Under the pieces are notes generated by a model. It was not told the origin of the DNA and made no database searches. It was given only the letters and a program-made list of their open reading frames with translations. A DNA stretch of 49,378 nt, from contig NZ_JAANMZ010000033.1 of NCBI RefSeq assembly GCF_011250555.1, forward strand, positions 1-49,378, in the 5' to 3' direction. Shown here in pieces: positions 32,429-41,160 of this stretch. Both the position numbers and the translations under genes were made by a program. The DNA is from Bacillus sp. MM2020_4 (GTDB lineage Bacteria > Bacillota > Bacilli > Bacillales > Cytobacillaceae). Position 1 is the first letter of the stretch. Each line of letters begins with the position of its first letter.

Positions 32429-34933
32429 GTGAAAAAGTTCTTTCTTGGATTACTTTCTATTCTCTTGTCAGTATCATTACTGCCATTTGGTGGAAGTGCT
32501 GCGGAGGCACAGAAACCAGATGTTGATCTTTGGAATGCAGTAAAACCACTCGAAACGACAGTTACTTTTCTTAATACAGGCGCGCATCCCGATGACGAGA
32601 GAAGCGATTTCTTAGCCTATTTATCTAGAGGGCTCGGTGTAAAAACGTCAAGTCTAATCGGTAACCGCGGTGAAGGCGGACAGAATGAAATTGGCGATGA
32701 ATTAGGAAATGGTTTAGGTATTATCCGCTCACGAGAAATGATTGAAGCCGCTAAAATTACCGGTGTCAAAGCCTATCACCTTAGTGAAACAACTTCCGAT
32801 GCTATTTATGATTTTGGCTTTTCAAAAAGCCCTGAAGATACATTAGCACAATGGGGAGAGGACCTAACATATGAGCGCTTAATCCGCTTCATCCGTACGT
32901 ATCAACCGGATATTGTTATGCCCTCATTTCGTAATGTAGATACCCAGCATGGGCATCACCGCGCGATAGAAATTTTAACTGAGCGTGCCTTTAAGGATGC
33001 GGCAAATCCAACTATTTTCCCTGAACAACTAGAAGAAGGATTATCCGTATGGCAGGTTAAGAAATTGTATTTGCCTGCTGAAACCAAGGAGCAGACAGAA
33101 ACATCCATTGAAATTGGTATGTTTGATCCAATTTATCAAATGTCTTATCCACAGTTAGGTGAGCAGTCCCGTTTTATGCATAAAAGCCAAGGAATGGGTA
33201 ATAACATTCCTGTCGCACCAAGACAGGTTAACCTAGAATTACTTTATAGTGCTGTTGGGGACGATGCAGATCTCTTCGCTAATATTCCTTATAATTTTAA
33301 GGGGTGGTCTCAGCAGCTTCCAAAAACGGAAAATGACCTAAAAGTGCACTTTACAAAACTTCAAAGCAAATTAGACGCTATTGTTGCATCCTATCCAAGC
33401 AAGGAGCAAGTATTTGAGCAATCACAGAGCACATTAAAAGAAGTGCGCAATTTACAAAATAAAACAAAGCAATCCAAGCTTTCCGCAGCGTTAAAAAATG
33501 ATTTACTTCATAAGCTTTCTGTAAAGGAAGAACAGCTACAAGCAGCAAGTTTCACTGCATCGCAATTGGATGTTAAGGCTTCTTCCGAATTCAACATCTT
33601 AACAAAAGGTCAAACAACGAATGTTACCGTGACAGTAAAGAATAACGGAAAAGAAAAGCTGCACAATGTCAGTGCTAAGTTATTAGTTCCGGATGGCTGG
33701 AAAGTCTCCTCAACGAATAATGCGGCAAATTTGGCATCAGGAGAATCAAAACAACTTTCCTACCAAGTAGTGGTTCCGGAAGATGCCGAATATTACCATG
33801 CTTATAAAACACCGGCCATTCAAGCAGAAATCGCTTACGAATCCATAGGTACAAAAACTGGTCAAATCAAGGATTTAAGCGGTACAATCGCAGTTCTTCC
33901 GGATGTTGGTCTTACCTTATCTCCTGAAGATATTGTCGTGAATACAGCTGATATCCAGGAAGCAATCCCTGTTACTCTAAAGGTGAAAAACTACCGTGAT
34001 GGTGCTGCCCAATCATCTGTAACCTTAAATGCGCCGGAAGGATGGAAGGTTTCCCCAAGTAAAGTGGATGTTAATCTCAGCAGCCAATTGGAAGAGAAAG
34101 CTGTCGATTTCACATTAACACCGCCGCAGGATATTCAAGCTGGTGACTTTAAAATCACCGCGGAAGCAGCTGTTAACGGTAAAACTTTTAATTCCACTGT
34201 TCAAACCATTAACTATGACCATATCGGTACTTTCTATTATGAGTACCCGGCTCAGGTGAATGGCGTGGCCTTTGAACTTTTGAAAAATGATAATTTGAAA
34301 ATTGGCTATGTTGAAAGCGGCTTTGATAAGGTCGCAGATTATCTAAATAACGCCGGTCTAAATGTGACAAAACTGACCGAGTCCGATTTAGTAACAGCGG
34401 ATTTAAGTCAATACGATAGCATCGTTGTTGGAATTCGTGCCTATCTGTCACGGGCTGACTTAATCGTAAATAACGAACGTCTCAAAGAATACGTTTATAA
34501 TGGCGGCCACTTAGTTGTTCAATACCATAAACCTGGTGACGGCTGGAATGCCCAAACGACTGCTCCATATCCATTAACAATAGGCAATGTGTCCATTAAG
34601 TGGAGAGTAACGGATGAAAATGCAAAGGTAACGGTATTACAGCCAGACTCCCCTCTTTTCAACTATCCGAATAAGATCACCGATAATGATTGGTCTAATT
34701 GGATTCAAGAAAGAGGATTGTACTATCCAATGGCATGGGATAAGCAATACGAAACATTTGTTAGAATGGCTGACCCAGGAGAAGAACCATTCGATGGCGG
34801 AATCCTGATGGCTAAATATGGCCAAGGAACATACCTATATACCAACCTTGTTTTCTATCGTCAAATTCAAGGTCAAGTTCCAGGCGGCTACCGTATTTTC
34901 ACAAACCTTATCAGCTACGGATCTTCTAACTAA
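32429..34933 (+). CDS. secreted PIG-L/LmbE-family deacetylase with NEW3 and ThuA-like domains
   Basis: An 834-residue exported protein. The signal peptide (1 to about 25) ends SAAEA. A PIG-L deacetylase domain (about 35-260) has the zinc motif AHPDDE and the later HGHH ligands; this family removes N-acetyl groups from amino sugars (GlcNAc-PI, GlcNAc-malate, GlcNAc-Ins). Two NEW3-like beta domains follow (about 380-590, with VTVKNNGKEKLHNVSAKLLVPDGW-type repeats). The last 230 residues resemble a ThuA/class-I-amidotransferase-like fold (YDSIVVGIRAYLS, GGHLVVQYHKPGDGW). Start: GTG 32429 is 8 bp after GGGG; ATG 32411 has no ribosome site. It shares an operator type with the opposite ROK/ABC/lyase operon. 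The substrate is unknown. Confidence 0.85.
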   Translation: MKKFFLGLLSILLSVSLLPFGGSAAEAQKPDVDLWNAVKPLETTVTFLNTGAHPDDERSDFLAYLSRGLGVKTSSLIGNRGEGGQNEIGDELGNGLGIIRSREMIEAAKITGVKAYHLSETTSDAIYDFGFSKSPEDTLAQWGEDLTYERLIRFIRTYQPDIVMPSFRNVDTQHGHHRAIEILTERAFKDAANPTIFPEQLEEGLSVWQVKKLYLPAETKEQTETSIEIGMFDPIYQMSYPQLGEQSRFMHKSQGMGNNIPVAPRQVNLELLYSAVGDDADLFANIPYNFKGWSQQLPKTENDLKVHFTKLQSKLDAIVASYPSKEQVFEQSQSTLKEVRNLQNKTKQSKLSAALKNDLLHKLSVKEEQLQAASFTASQLDVKASSEFNILTKGQTTNVTVTVKNNGKEKLHNVSAKLLVPDGWKVSSTNNAANLASGESKQLSYQVVVPEDAEYYHAYKTPAIQAEIAYESIGTKTGQIKDLSGTIAVLPDVGLTLSPEDIVVNTADIQEAIPVTLKVKNYRDGAAQSSVTLNAPEGWKVSPSKVDVNLSSQLEEKAVDFTLTPPQDIQAGDFKITAEAAVNGKTFNSTVQTINYDHIGTFYYEYPAQVNGVAFELLKNDNLKIGYVESGFDKVADYLNNAGLNVTKLTESDLVTADLSQYDSIVVGIRAYLSRADLIVNNERLKEYVYNGGHLVVQYHKPGDGWNAQTTAPYPLTIGNVSIKWRVTDENAKVTVLQPDSPLFNYPNKITDNDWSNWIQERGLYYPMAWDKQYETFVRMADPGEEPFDGGILMAKYGQGTYLYTNLVFYRQIQGQVPGGYRIFTNLISYGSSN

Positions 34934-34939
34934 ATGAAT

Positions 34940-34983
34940 AAAACAGTCCCTATAGGTCATGCCTCAGGGACTGTTTTCTTTCT
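34940..34983 (+). terminator. terminator of the PIG-L gene
   Basis: AAAACAGTCCCT and AGGGACTGTTTT form a perfect 12-bp stem followed by CTTTCT. Confidence 0.85.
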
Positions 34984-35093
34984 AATAATAGATTATTCGG
35001 ATAACGTTTTGTATAATGATAGTATCAACCCTTCACCTTTAGTAAAAAGTCTCCGCAGATAAAGGGGTATGTAAAAATAAAAGGAGGCCCTCT

Positions 35094-35684
35094 ATGTTTA
35101 ATATCCAAGGAAAAGAAAAGATCTTCGTGTACACTGGTCCCGATGGCTCTGGCAGAAAAACAATAAGCAAAATGGTTGCTACCGCTTTTGATATGGAAAC
35201 TGTTCTTTCATACACCACTCGTTCTCCCCGCCACTATGAAAAGGATGGCGAAGACTACTACTTTGTTACAGAAGAATCCTTCACACAAATGAAAGCGCAA
35301 CAAGAATTTCTCGAAAGTGTCGAAATCGATGGCATTCATTATGGCATTCGTGAACAAGATATTGTGGAAGCCTTTCAAAACCATGATTACGTCTATTTGA
35401 CATTAAACCCGGAGGGAACGGAAAAGTTAAAAACGATGTATGGGGATGGGGTCGTCCGAATCTTTATTTATGCCAATCGTGATACCGTTATCCGTCGCCA
35501 AAAGGAACGGAAAGATAGTGATGAAGTGATTGAGCGGCATATGAGTCATTATGATGAAATCATGGGCTATAAAAACAGCTGCGAACATGCCTTTGAAAAC
35601 TTCGATTCCCCGCAGGTTGCATACCAAGTCAGTGAATTAATTGAAACCTTTTTAGACAGAGATCTTACCGTTACGGATTATTAA
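35094..35684 (+). CDS. guanylate-kinase-like protein with altered P-loop
   Basis: A 196-residue protein with the guanylate kinase layout: a P-loop-like TGPDGSGRKT (about 14-23), SYTTRSPRHYEKDGEDYYFV (GMP-binding, strongly conserved), and HYGIREQDI and TLNPEGTEKL matching the later GMK segments. The Walker A lysine position reads R and the following position K (GRKT instead of GKST), so ATP binding may be altered. Housekeeping gmk is normally beside rpoZ; this gene stands alone, so it is a paralogue. Function may be regulatory or act on another nucleotide. AAAGGAGG precedes the ATG. Confidence 0.8.
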   Translation: MFNIQGKEKIFVYTGPDGSGRKTISKMVATAFDMETVLSYTTRSPRHYEKDGEDYYFVTEESFTQMKAQQEFLESVEIDGIHYGIREQDIVEAFQNHDYVYLTLNPEGTEKLKTMYGDGVVRIFIYANRDTVIRRQKERKDSDEVIERHMSHYDEIMGYKNSCEHAFENFDSPQVAYQVSELIETFLDRDLTVTDY

Positions 35685-35765
35685 GAGAAAGCGGAAGTGC
35701 CTTGGACGCTTGCGCTTAACCTTTCCCAAAGTCAAAATTTGTACTTATATCCCATAAAATTAAGG

Positions 35766-35796
35766 CGGACAGTGCCAATCACTGTTCGTTTTTTTG
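35766..35796 (+). terminator. terminator after the guanylate-kinase-like gene
   Basis: CGGACAGTG and CACTGTTCG pair (one G-T) followed by T7. It is a member of the GCGAACAGTG family. Confidence 0.8.
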
Positions 35797-35867
35797 TTGT
35801 ATGTTTTGGGTATTCCAATTATTACCACACGATGGACATATACCGACAAATGTGATACACTCTAATA

Positions 35868-35882
35868 GTTACCTTGAGTAAC
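35868..35882. promoter_or_regulatory. candidate MarR operator
   Basis: GTTACCTTGAGTAAC, a 15-bp inverted repeat with 5-bp arms and typical MarR-box size, about 40 bp before the MarR gene. Probable autoregulation of the MarR-MFS operon. Confidence 0.5.
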
Positions 35883-35920
35883 CATTACTTTCACTAACTA
35901 TATTTTTTTTAAAAAAAGAG

Positions 35921-36349
35921 GTGTCTACCATTCAGACTTCACAAAAATTCTTTCATCAATTATTGATGCTTTACAGGCCCTTTGAAAACAGGTTAAATAT
36001 CCATCTCGCTGAACATCAGCTTTATAGAGCCCAGTGGACCATTTTGTACTACTTCGCTACTATCGGCCCGACTACGCTTGTAGAGCTATCTCATTATATG
36101 AGTGTCGAGAAACCAACCGTTACTAGAACGATCAACCGCTTAGAAGAACTAGGATATGTTGAGCATATTCCTGGTAAAGACAAACGGGAAAAAAGAATGC
36201 AGCTTTCAGAGTTGGGAAGGCATGTATATAATGACGTCCGTGTAACGATTGACCGATTCGAACAAGAAAGTTTAAAAGGGATCTCGGAGGATGAACAAAA
36301 CGAAGCCATCCGGATCATGGGGGAAATACAGAAAAACATGGCAAGATAA
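35921..36349 (+). CDS. MarR-family transcriptional regulator
   Basis: A 142-residue winged-helix regulator: N-terminal dimer helices, TLVELSHYMSVEKPTVTRTINRLEELG (recognition helix, about 52-78), wing with GKDKREKRMQL. It is immediately upstream of an MFS transporter, the classic drug-efflux repressor arrangement. The start is not certain: GTG 35921 overlaps its own AAAGAGGTG; an ATT at 35930 would have better spacing but is rare. Confidence 0.85.
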   Translation: MSTIQTSQKFFHQLLMLYRPFENRLNIHLAEHQLYRAQWTILYYFATIGPTTLVELSHYMSVEKPTVTRTINRLEELGYVEHIPGKDKREKRMQLSELGRHVYNDVRVTIDRFEQESLKGISEDEQNEAIRIMGEIQKNMAR

Positions 36350-36361
36350 GGGGATATGAAA

Positions 36362-37570
36362 GTGAAACAAACACGACCTAAATTATGGACAAAGGATTTT
36401 ATCATCGTTTCCACGATCAACTTTTTAATCAATCTCATCTTCTATTTATTAATCGTAATCATTGGTAAGTACGCAGTTGATCAATTCCATGCTTCTACAA
36501 GTCAGGCTGGACTTGTTACAGGAATTTTTATCATCGGATCATTAATTGGAAGGCTTTTTACTGGACGCTTTATTGAGTCGCTTGGCCGCAAGAAAACATT
36601 ATACATTGGTCTACTGTTTTTTATTTTAACCACCCTTTTATATTTACTAAATATGAATATTAGCGTTCTACTCATTACCCGTTTATTGCACGGTATTGCC
36701 GCCGGCATAGTAGGTACCGCCACAGGAACCATCGCAGCCCAGATTATCCCGGCAACCCGTAAAGCGGAAGGAATCGGCTACTTCAGCATGAGTGCCGCAC
36801 TGTCTACTGCCATTGGTCCGTTTATCGGCCTTTATATGACTCAACATACAAATTTTCAAACTATCTTTATTTTCTCAGTTGCCTTAAGTGTTGTAAGCTT
36901 TATCACCTCCATTTTTGTTTACGTGCCGGCATTAGAAGGAATCGCACAGGTCTCTGGACACAAAGGCTTCAAGCTTTCACATTTTATTGAACCAAAGGCA
37001 CTGCCAATTTCCATTGTCACTCTCGTGATCGCCTTTTGTTATTCAAGCGTCCTATCCTATATCAATTTCTATGCAATTGAATTGAATCTAGTTAGTACTG
37101 CTAGCTTTTTCTTCCTAGTATATGCCATTGCTGTCTTACTTTCACGCCCATTCACAGGCCGCTTGATGGATGTAAAGGGTGCGAACTATGTTATGTATCC
37201 GGCCTTTATTATATTAGCAGGTGGAATGGTCATTCTAAGTTCTGTAAACACAGGTATTACATTGTTAATAGCCGGTGCTCTTATTGGACTTGGCTTTGGT
37301 AATATCCAATCCAGTACCCAGGCCGTTGCGGTTAAGCTGACTCCTCCCCATCGTATGGGATTGGCCACTTCAACCTTTTTTATTTTCCTTGACGCTGGAC
37401 TTGGCTTTGGACCCTATTTACTTGGATTCATCATCCCGGTAACAGGCTACAGTAAACTGTATGTGATCCTTGGGGTTGTTACTCTTGTCTCTTCCATTCT
37501 TTACTACTTTTTACATGGTAAAAAGGAACAGGCTGCAAAGGCAGAAATTAATATATCAAATGCAGCGTAA
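36362..37570 (+). CDS. MFS transporter, probable drug/metabolite efflux
   Basis: About 402 residues with 12 membrane helices. The MFS motif A appears in loop 2-3 as GRLFTGRFIESLGRKKTL, and a drug:proton antiporter-like helix 5 (GTIAAQIIPATRKAEGIGYFS) follows. It is in an operon with the MarR regulator upstream (12-bp gap), which implies induction by its substrate. Start: GTG 36362 lies 8 bp after AAGGGG; the ATG 36356 is too close. Confidence 0.88.
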   Translation: MKQTRPKLWTKDFIIVSTINFLINLIFYLLIVIIGKYAVDQFHASTSQAGLVTGIFIIGSLIGRLFTGRFIESLGRKKTLYIGLLFFILTTLLYLLNMNISVLLITRLLHGIAAGIVGTATGTIAAQIIPATRKAEGIGYFSMSAALSTAIGPFIGLYMTQHTNFQTIFIFSVALSVVSFITSIFVYVPALEGIAQVSGHKGFKLSHFIEPKALPISIVTLVIAFCYSSVLSYINFYAIELNLVSTASFFFLVYAIAVLLSRPFTGRLMDVKGANYVMYPAFIILAGGMVILSSVNTGITLLIAGALIGLGFGNIQSSTQAVAVKLTPPHRMGLATSTFFIFLDAGLGFGPYLLGFIIPVTGYSKLYVILGVVTLVSSILYYFLHGKKEQAAKAEINISNAA

Positions 37571-37580
37571 CGTATTGAAA

Positions 37581-37619
37581 ATGGCGAACAGTGCGGTGTC
37601 ACTGGTTCGCCATTTTTTC
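37581..37619. terminator. bidirectional hairpin (GCGAACAGTG family)
   Basis: ATGGCGAACAGTG and CACTGGTTCGCCAT pair with one bulge, followed by T6, between the MFS gene and the convergent VOC gene. Confidence 0.8.
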
Positions 37620-37620
37620 T

Positions 37621-38442
37621 TTACAGACTTGATTGAAATCTCCAGAATCCATTCATCCATTCAAAAATCCCGCTTTGTCCATTCACAGTCAAGTTTACTA
37701 AGAAAGGGATTTCCCCTTTTTCTTTTAATACAGTTGCGGCGATTCCCTCTCCAAGTGGTTCACAAAACAACAGCTTTGTTCCAGCCAATTCTAATTTCCT
37801 ACACCGCGCATTAATAGACGAATCTACAAATTCTTCCCCTTGGTTAAGATCAAATAATCTTCCCCACTTGGTTAAAGTTTGCTCCAGATTATGAACAACA
37901 AAGCCGACACTTTCAAACAGTAAATTTCCGGCAGGATGTGATCCAACCAATCCCTGTTCCTTAAATTCTAAAAGTCTCTCCTCATCTGACTTTTCCCATT
38001 GAATAAAAAATGGCAGTTGAAGTTCATTCGCCGTGGTTTCCGGAAAAAGCAACGACCACTTAATAATTTGTCCATCCCCACGAGTTCGTTCACCGGGAAA
38101 CGGGCCATAGACCTTGAACCCCTCTGCCTTCAGCTTTAATGCTAATTGATCTATTTGATTGGTACGGATGGCTATTCTAGCTGGCCCCTCCTGCCCCTTC
38201 CTTGCCAATTGCTCGATGATATGTGTAATTAGACGGTTTTCTACCTGTTTCTCCGCTACTGACAAAGTTTCAATCCCTAAAAATTCAATATAGCTTAGAC
38301 CAAAGTACGTTAGGGAATTATAGGTGCCCCAATTTTCATGACGGCCGCCCATAATGGCATGAACCCCTCTATGTTTTAAAAGGGGAATGGCTTCCACTGG
38401 ATTGTTTGCAAAAAAGACTAAATGATCAAAGGAAAATGACAT
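37621..38442 (-). CDS. VOC-family (glyoxalase-like) protein
   Basis: A 273-residue protein with two vicinal-oxygen-chelate modules: FDHLVFFANNPVEA at the start and FESVGFVVHNLEQTLTKWG about residue 185. The layout fits the glyoxalase-like (Glyoxalase_3) domain proteins of Bacillus. The metal site and substrate are not assignable from sequence. ATG 38442 follows AGGAG; the frame to 38490 has no ribosome site. Confidence 0.8.
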   Translation of the reverse strand: MSFSFDHLVFFANNPVEAIPLLKHRGVHAIMGGRHENWGTYNSLTYFGLSYIEFLGIETLSVAEKQVENRLITHIIEQLARKGQEGPARIAIRTNQIDQLALKLKAEGFKVYGPFPGERTRGDGQIIKWSLLFPETTANELQLPFFIQWEKSDEERLLEFKEQGLVGSHPAGNLLFESVGFVVHNLEQTLTKWGRLFDLNQGEEFVDSSINARCRKLELAGTKLLFCEPLGEGIAATVLKEKGEIPFLVNLTVNGQSGIFEWMNGFWRFQSSL

Positions 38443-38558
38443 GCTGTTACTCCTTTCTTTATTATCGGCTGACTGAATATTTCCGGACAATTTGCATAAG
38501 TACGGCTTGAAGAAAATATGATTACAATAAGCATCCTATACAAAGGGGTTGTTCTTAC

Positions 38559-38753
38559 ATGGCTGTTTTTAATAAAATCGCATTATTTTTTGTTATTTTG
38601 TATTCTGTCTTCATTATGATAAATACTTATCTAGGAGAAAGTGAACGGATTGGGTCCAATGTAATGTACTTTTTAATGAATGGCTTTGCCTATATTGTAT
38701 CAGCAATGGAAGTGGAAAAGGAAAAACAGATTGTTTTTGTAACGGGAGAATAA
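38559..38753 (+). CDS. 64-residue membrane protein, function unknown
   Basis: One or two hydrophobic helices (IALFFVILYSVFIMI, about 7-21, and YFLMNGFAYIVSAM, about 37-50) then a charged tail. AAAGGGG precedes the ATG and a good terminator follows, both of which support a real gene. No family recognised. Confidence 0.65.
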   Translation: MAVFNKIALFFVILYSVFIMINTYLGESERIGSNVMYFLMNGFAYIVSAMEVEKEKQIVFVTGE

Positions 38754-38756
38754 ATA

Positions 38757-38781
38757 AAAGCCGATTTGATTCGGCTTTTCC
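38757..38781 (+). terminator. terminator of the small membrane protein gene
   Basis: AAAAGCCGA and TCGGCTTTT flank TTTGAT; the stem carries its own T-run. Confidence 0.75.
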
Positions 38782-38873
38782 TGTATAATGAAACCTATTC
38801 GCTTTTGTATATGATCTTTCTTTAAGAGAAATCCTATTGATAAGGCGAATAATATAAAAAATGAGGTTCCTAT

Positions 38874-40319
38874 ATGAGTAAAGGAAGTTTTGGAGAATAC
38901 CCTTTAAGCAATGAAATAGCAAGGGCGCTTGCAGTGTTAAAATATGAAGCACCTACGGAGGTTCAACAGAAAGTGATTCCCCCAGCATTGGAAAAGCACG
39001 ATCTTATCGTCAAATCCCAAACTGGGAGCGGCAAGACAGCCGCCTTCGGAATCCCACTATGCGAAATGATAGAATGGGAAGAAAAAAGGCCACAGGCCTT
39101 AATTCTTACTCCTACCAGGGAGCTTGCGGTTCAAGTTCGCGAGGATTTGACGAATATTGGCAGGTTCAAGCGAATTAAAGCAATGGCCGTTTATGGGAAA
39201 GAACCTTTTTCAAAGCAAAAGGAAGAATTGAAGCAAAAAAACCATGTTGTCGTGGGAACACCAGGGCGTGTCATCGACCATATTGATAGAGGAACGCTAG
39301 ATTTAGGCCAGATTCAGTTTCTAGTTATCGACGAAGCTGATGAAATGCTGAATATGGGTTTTATAGATGAAGTGGAAGCAATCATAAAAGAACTTCCATC
39401 CACCAGAGTCACAATGGTCTTTTCCGCAACATTGCCGAAGGATGTTGAGGGCCTCTGCCACCAATATATGAAAGAGCCCTTTCATATTGAAATTGAAGCA
39501 ACCGGCATTACTACGGACACCATTGACCACCAAATAATCGATAGTAAAGCAGAAGAGAAACTTTCCTTGCTTAAAGATGTTACTATCGTTGAAAACCCCG
39601 ACAGCTGTCTTATTTTTTGCAACACAAAAGAACACGTTGAAACTGTATTCGCAGAATTGGAAGTAGCCAACTATTCATGTGAAAGATTACATGGGGGATT
39701 AGAACAACAAGATCGGTTTGCCGTGATGGACGGGTTCAAAATGGGTAATTTTCGATACCTAGTGGCAACCGATGTGGCTGCACGAGGGATTGACATTGAT
39801 AATGTGACACTTGTGATTAATTATGACGTCCCGATGGAAAAAGAAAGTTATGTCCATCGTACCGGCAGAACCGGACGAGCCGGAAATAAAGGAAAGGCCA
39901 TTACATTTGCCACACCTTATGAAGGGAAATTCGTTAAAGCCATTGAAAGATATATTGGCTTCGAGATTCCTTCAATGGAGGCCCCAAAACGATCGGAAGT
40001 GGTTGGTGGCAAAGCAGCCTTTGAAGAAAAGGTCAGCGGCCGCCGCGTGGTGAGAAATAATAAAACAGCCCGCATCAACCAAGATATCATAAAACTCCAT
40101 TTCAACGGCGGTAAAAAGAAGAAGATTCGTGCGGTCGATTTTGTTGGGACCATCGCGAAAATCCCGGGAGTTTCCGCTGAAGATATCGGCATTATTACAA
40201 TCCAAGACCATTTATCCTATGTGGATATTCTAAATGGAAAAGGCTCACTAGTACTACAAGCCATGGAAAGCGCCACAATCAAAGGAAAAAAGCTAAAAGT
40301 CAGCATAGCCATTAAGTAA
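38874..40319 (+). CDS. dbpA: ATP-dependent RNA helicase DbpA (YxiN)
   Basis: A 481-residue DEAD-box helicase: Q-motif region [13 protein letters not shown], motif I SQTGSGKT (about 48-55), Ia PTRELA, GTPGR, II DEAD, III SAT, IV-VI including RGIDIDNV and [10 protein letters not shown] (about 325-334). The C-terminal domain (about 405-481) with [11 protein letters not shown] and [15 protein letters not shown] is the DbpA RNA-binding domain that recognises helix 92 of 23S rRNA. It acts in 50S assembly. GAGG precedes the ATG at 38874. Confidence 0.95.
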   Translation: MSKGSFGEYPLSNEIARALAVLKYEAPTEVQQKVIPPALEKHDLIVKSQTGSGKTAAFGIPLCEMIEWEEKRPQALILTPTRELAVQVREDLTNIGRFKRIKAMAVYGKEPFSKQKEELKQKNHVVVGTPGRVIDHIDRGTLDLGQIQFLVIDEADEMLNMGFIDEVEAIIKELPSTRVTMVFSATLPKDVEGLCHQYMKEPFHIEIEATGITTDTIDHQIIDSKAEEKLSLLKDVTIVENPDSCLIFCNTKEHVETVFAELEVANYSCERLHGGLEQQDRFAVMDGFKMGNFRYLVATDVAARGIDIDNVTLVINYDVPMEKESYVHRTGRTGRAGNKGKAITFATPYEGKFVKAIERYIGFEIPSMEAPKRSEVVGGKAAFEEKVSGRRVVRNNKTARINQDIIKLHFNGGKKKKIRAVDFVGTIAKIPGVSAEDIGIITIQDHLSYVDILNGKGSLVLQAMESATIKGKKLKVSIAIK

Positions 40320-40320
40320 A

Positions 40321-40377
40321 AAGGTGCCTGACACCATAAGTACTACTCTCGTAGTAGTAATGGTGTCAGGCACTTTA
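40321..40377. terminator. bidirectional terminator (GTGCCTGACAC family)
   Basis: GTGCCTGACACCAT (40324-40337) pairs with ATGGTGTCAGGCAC (40360-40373), and the loop adds TACTAC/GTAGTA. It lies between dbpA and the convergent regulator gene, overlapping that gene's stop. Confidence 0.85.
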
Positions 40378-40908
40378 CTTCCTTTTGGGGATGAATTGGA
40401 AGATTTCTTTGGATTCAAAGCTGTCGACTAGGCGGTTTAGCCAATCATAGTATTCAAGGGCATCGGTAAGCTTTTCCATGTCTCTTGCTGCTTCTGTTTT
40501 CACCTGGTGATCAACGTTTTGATCATCTATAAGGGTTTGTAATTCGGCAAGGGATTTCTCCATTGCTGAAACATTGATGGAGATCCCCGTTCTCCATTTG
40601 ATTGAAAAGAAATCAATGAAGGTTTGATACCAATCAGGCTCAGCTTGATACAAATCCTTCCTCACCCCTTTTTTCCAAACCTTGCCAACCATTTTTAACT
40701 CTAACAGGCTTCGAACCGAGGTGCTCATACTCGTTTTACTCATTCCAAGTTCTTCTTTCATTTCATCCAGCGTCAAAGGATCCTCTTGAAAATATAAAGC
40801 CCCGTACAATCGTCCAATTGACTCGGTCACACCGTATAAGTTCATATTTTGAGAAATGGCCTCAATCACCCGCTCGCGGGCATGCTCCAATTTTTCTTCA
40901 CCATTCAT
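40375..40908 (-). CDS. GbsR/OpcR-type regulator of betaine/choline uptake
   Basis: A 177-residue winged-helix regulator of the GbsR subgroup: YGVTESIGRLYGALYFQEDPLTLDEMKEELGMSKTSMSTSVRSL includes the HTH (about 25-70), followed by the WKKGVRKDLY wing. GbsR, OpcR and CudC sense choline or betaine and repress osmoprotectant genes. It is divergent from opuAA across a 252-bp region that carries repeated TGTACnTACT motifs, so opuA is the likely target. Confidence 0.88.
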   Translation of the reverse strand: MNGEEKLEHARERVIEAISQNMNLYGVTESIGRLYGALYFQEDPLTLDEMKEELGMSKTSMSTSVRSLLELKMVGKVWKKGVRKDLYQAEPDWYQTFIDFFSIKWRTGISINVSAMEKSLAELQTLIDDQNVDHQVKTEAARDMEKLTDALEYYDWLNRLVDSFESKEIFQFIPKRK

Positions 40909-40934
40909 AACAATTTCACATCCATTTATCTACA

Positions 40935-41061
40935 TGTACTTACTAAAGATATCATGATTTTTTCAAAAGTAAAGGATGCACTCAAAGGGGATTTGGGAGC
41001 ATTCATGAGCAATTGTAAGAATAATTACGATTCAGTATGTACAGTTTTTTCTGTACGTACT
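40935..41061. promoter_or_regulatory. repeated TGTACnTACT sites in the opuA/regulator intergenic region
   Basis: TGTACTTACTAAA (40935-40947), beside the regulator start, resembles TGTACGTACTTTA inside a large inverted repeat AGTATGTACAG-TTTTTT-CTGTACGTACT (41034-41061, one mismatch) ahead of opuAA. The paired occurrence by both promoters suggests operators for the GbsR/OpcR-type protein; the second could also fold as an RNA hairpin. Confidence 0.5.
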
Positions 41062-41160
41062 TTACGGCGAAATATGCCCAATTACCAACTTTGCCCTATA
41101 TATCCAATAAAACTACAATTAAATGGTACCGCTGTTAAGAATTTAAATCGAGGTGAATAC

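Noticed and set aside
35691..35720. AAGCGGAAGTGCCTTGGACGC segment
   Set aside because: It resembles a degenerate Bacillaceae intergenic repeat fragment, but the second arm is missing, so no feature is claimed.
40849..41160. Upstream extension of opuAA
   Set aside because: It would overlap the divergent regulator promoter and lacks a ribosome site; ATG 41161 with GAGGTG fits known OpuAA length.
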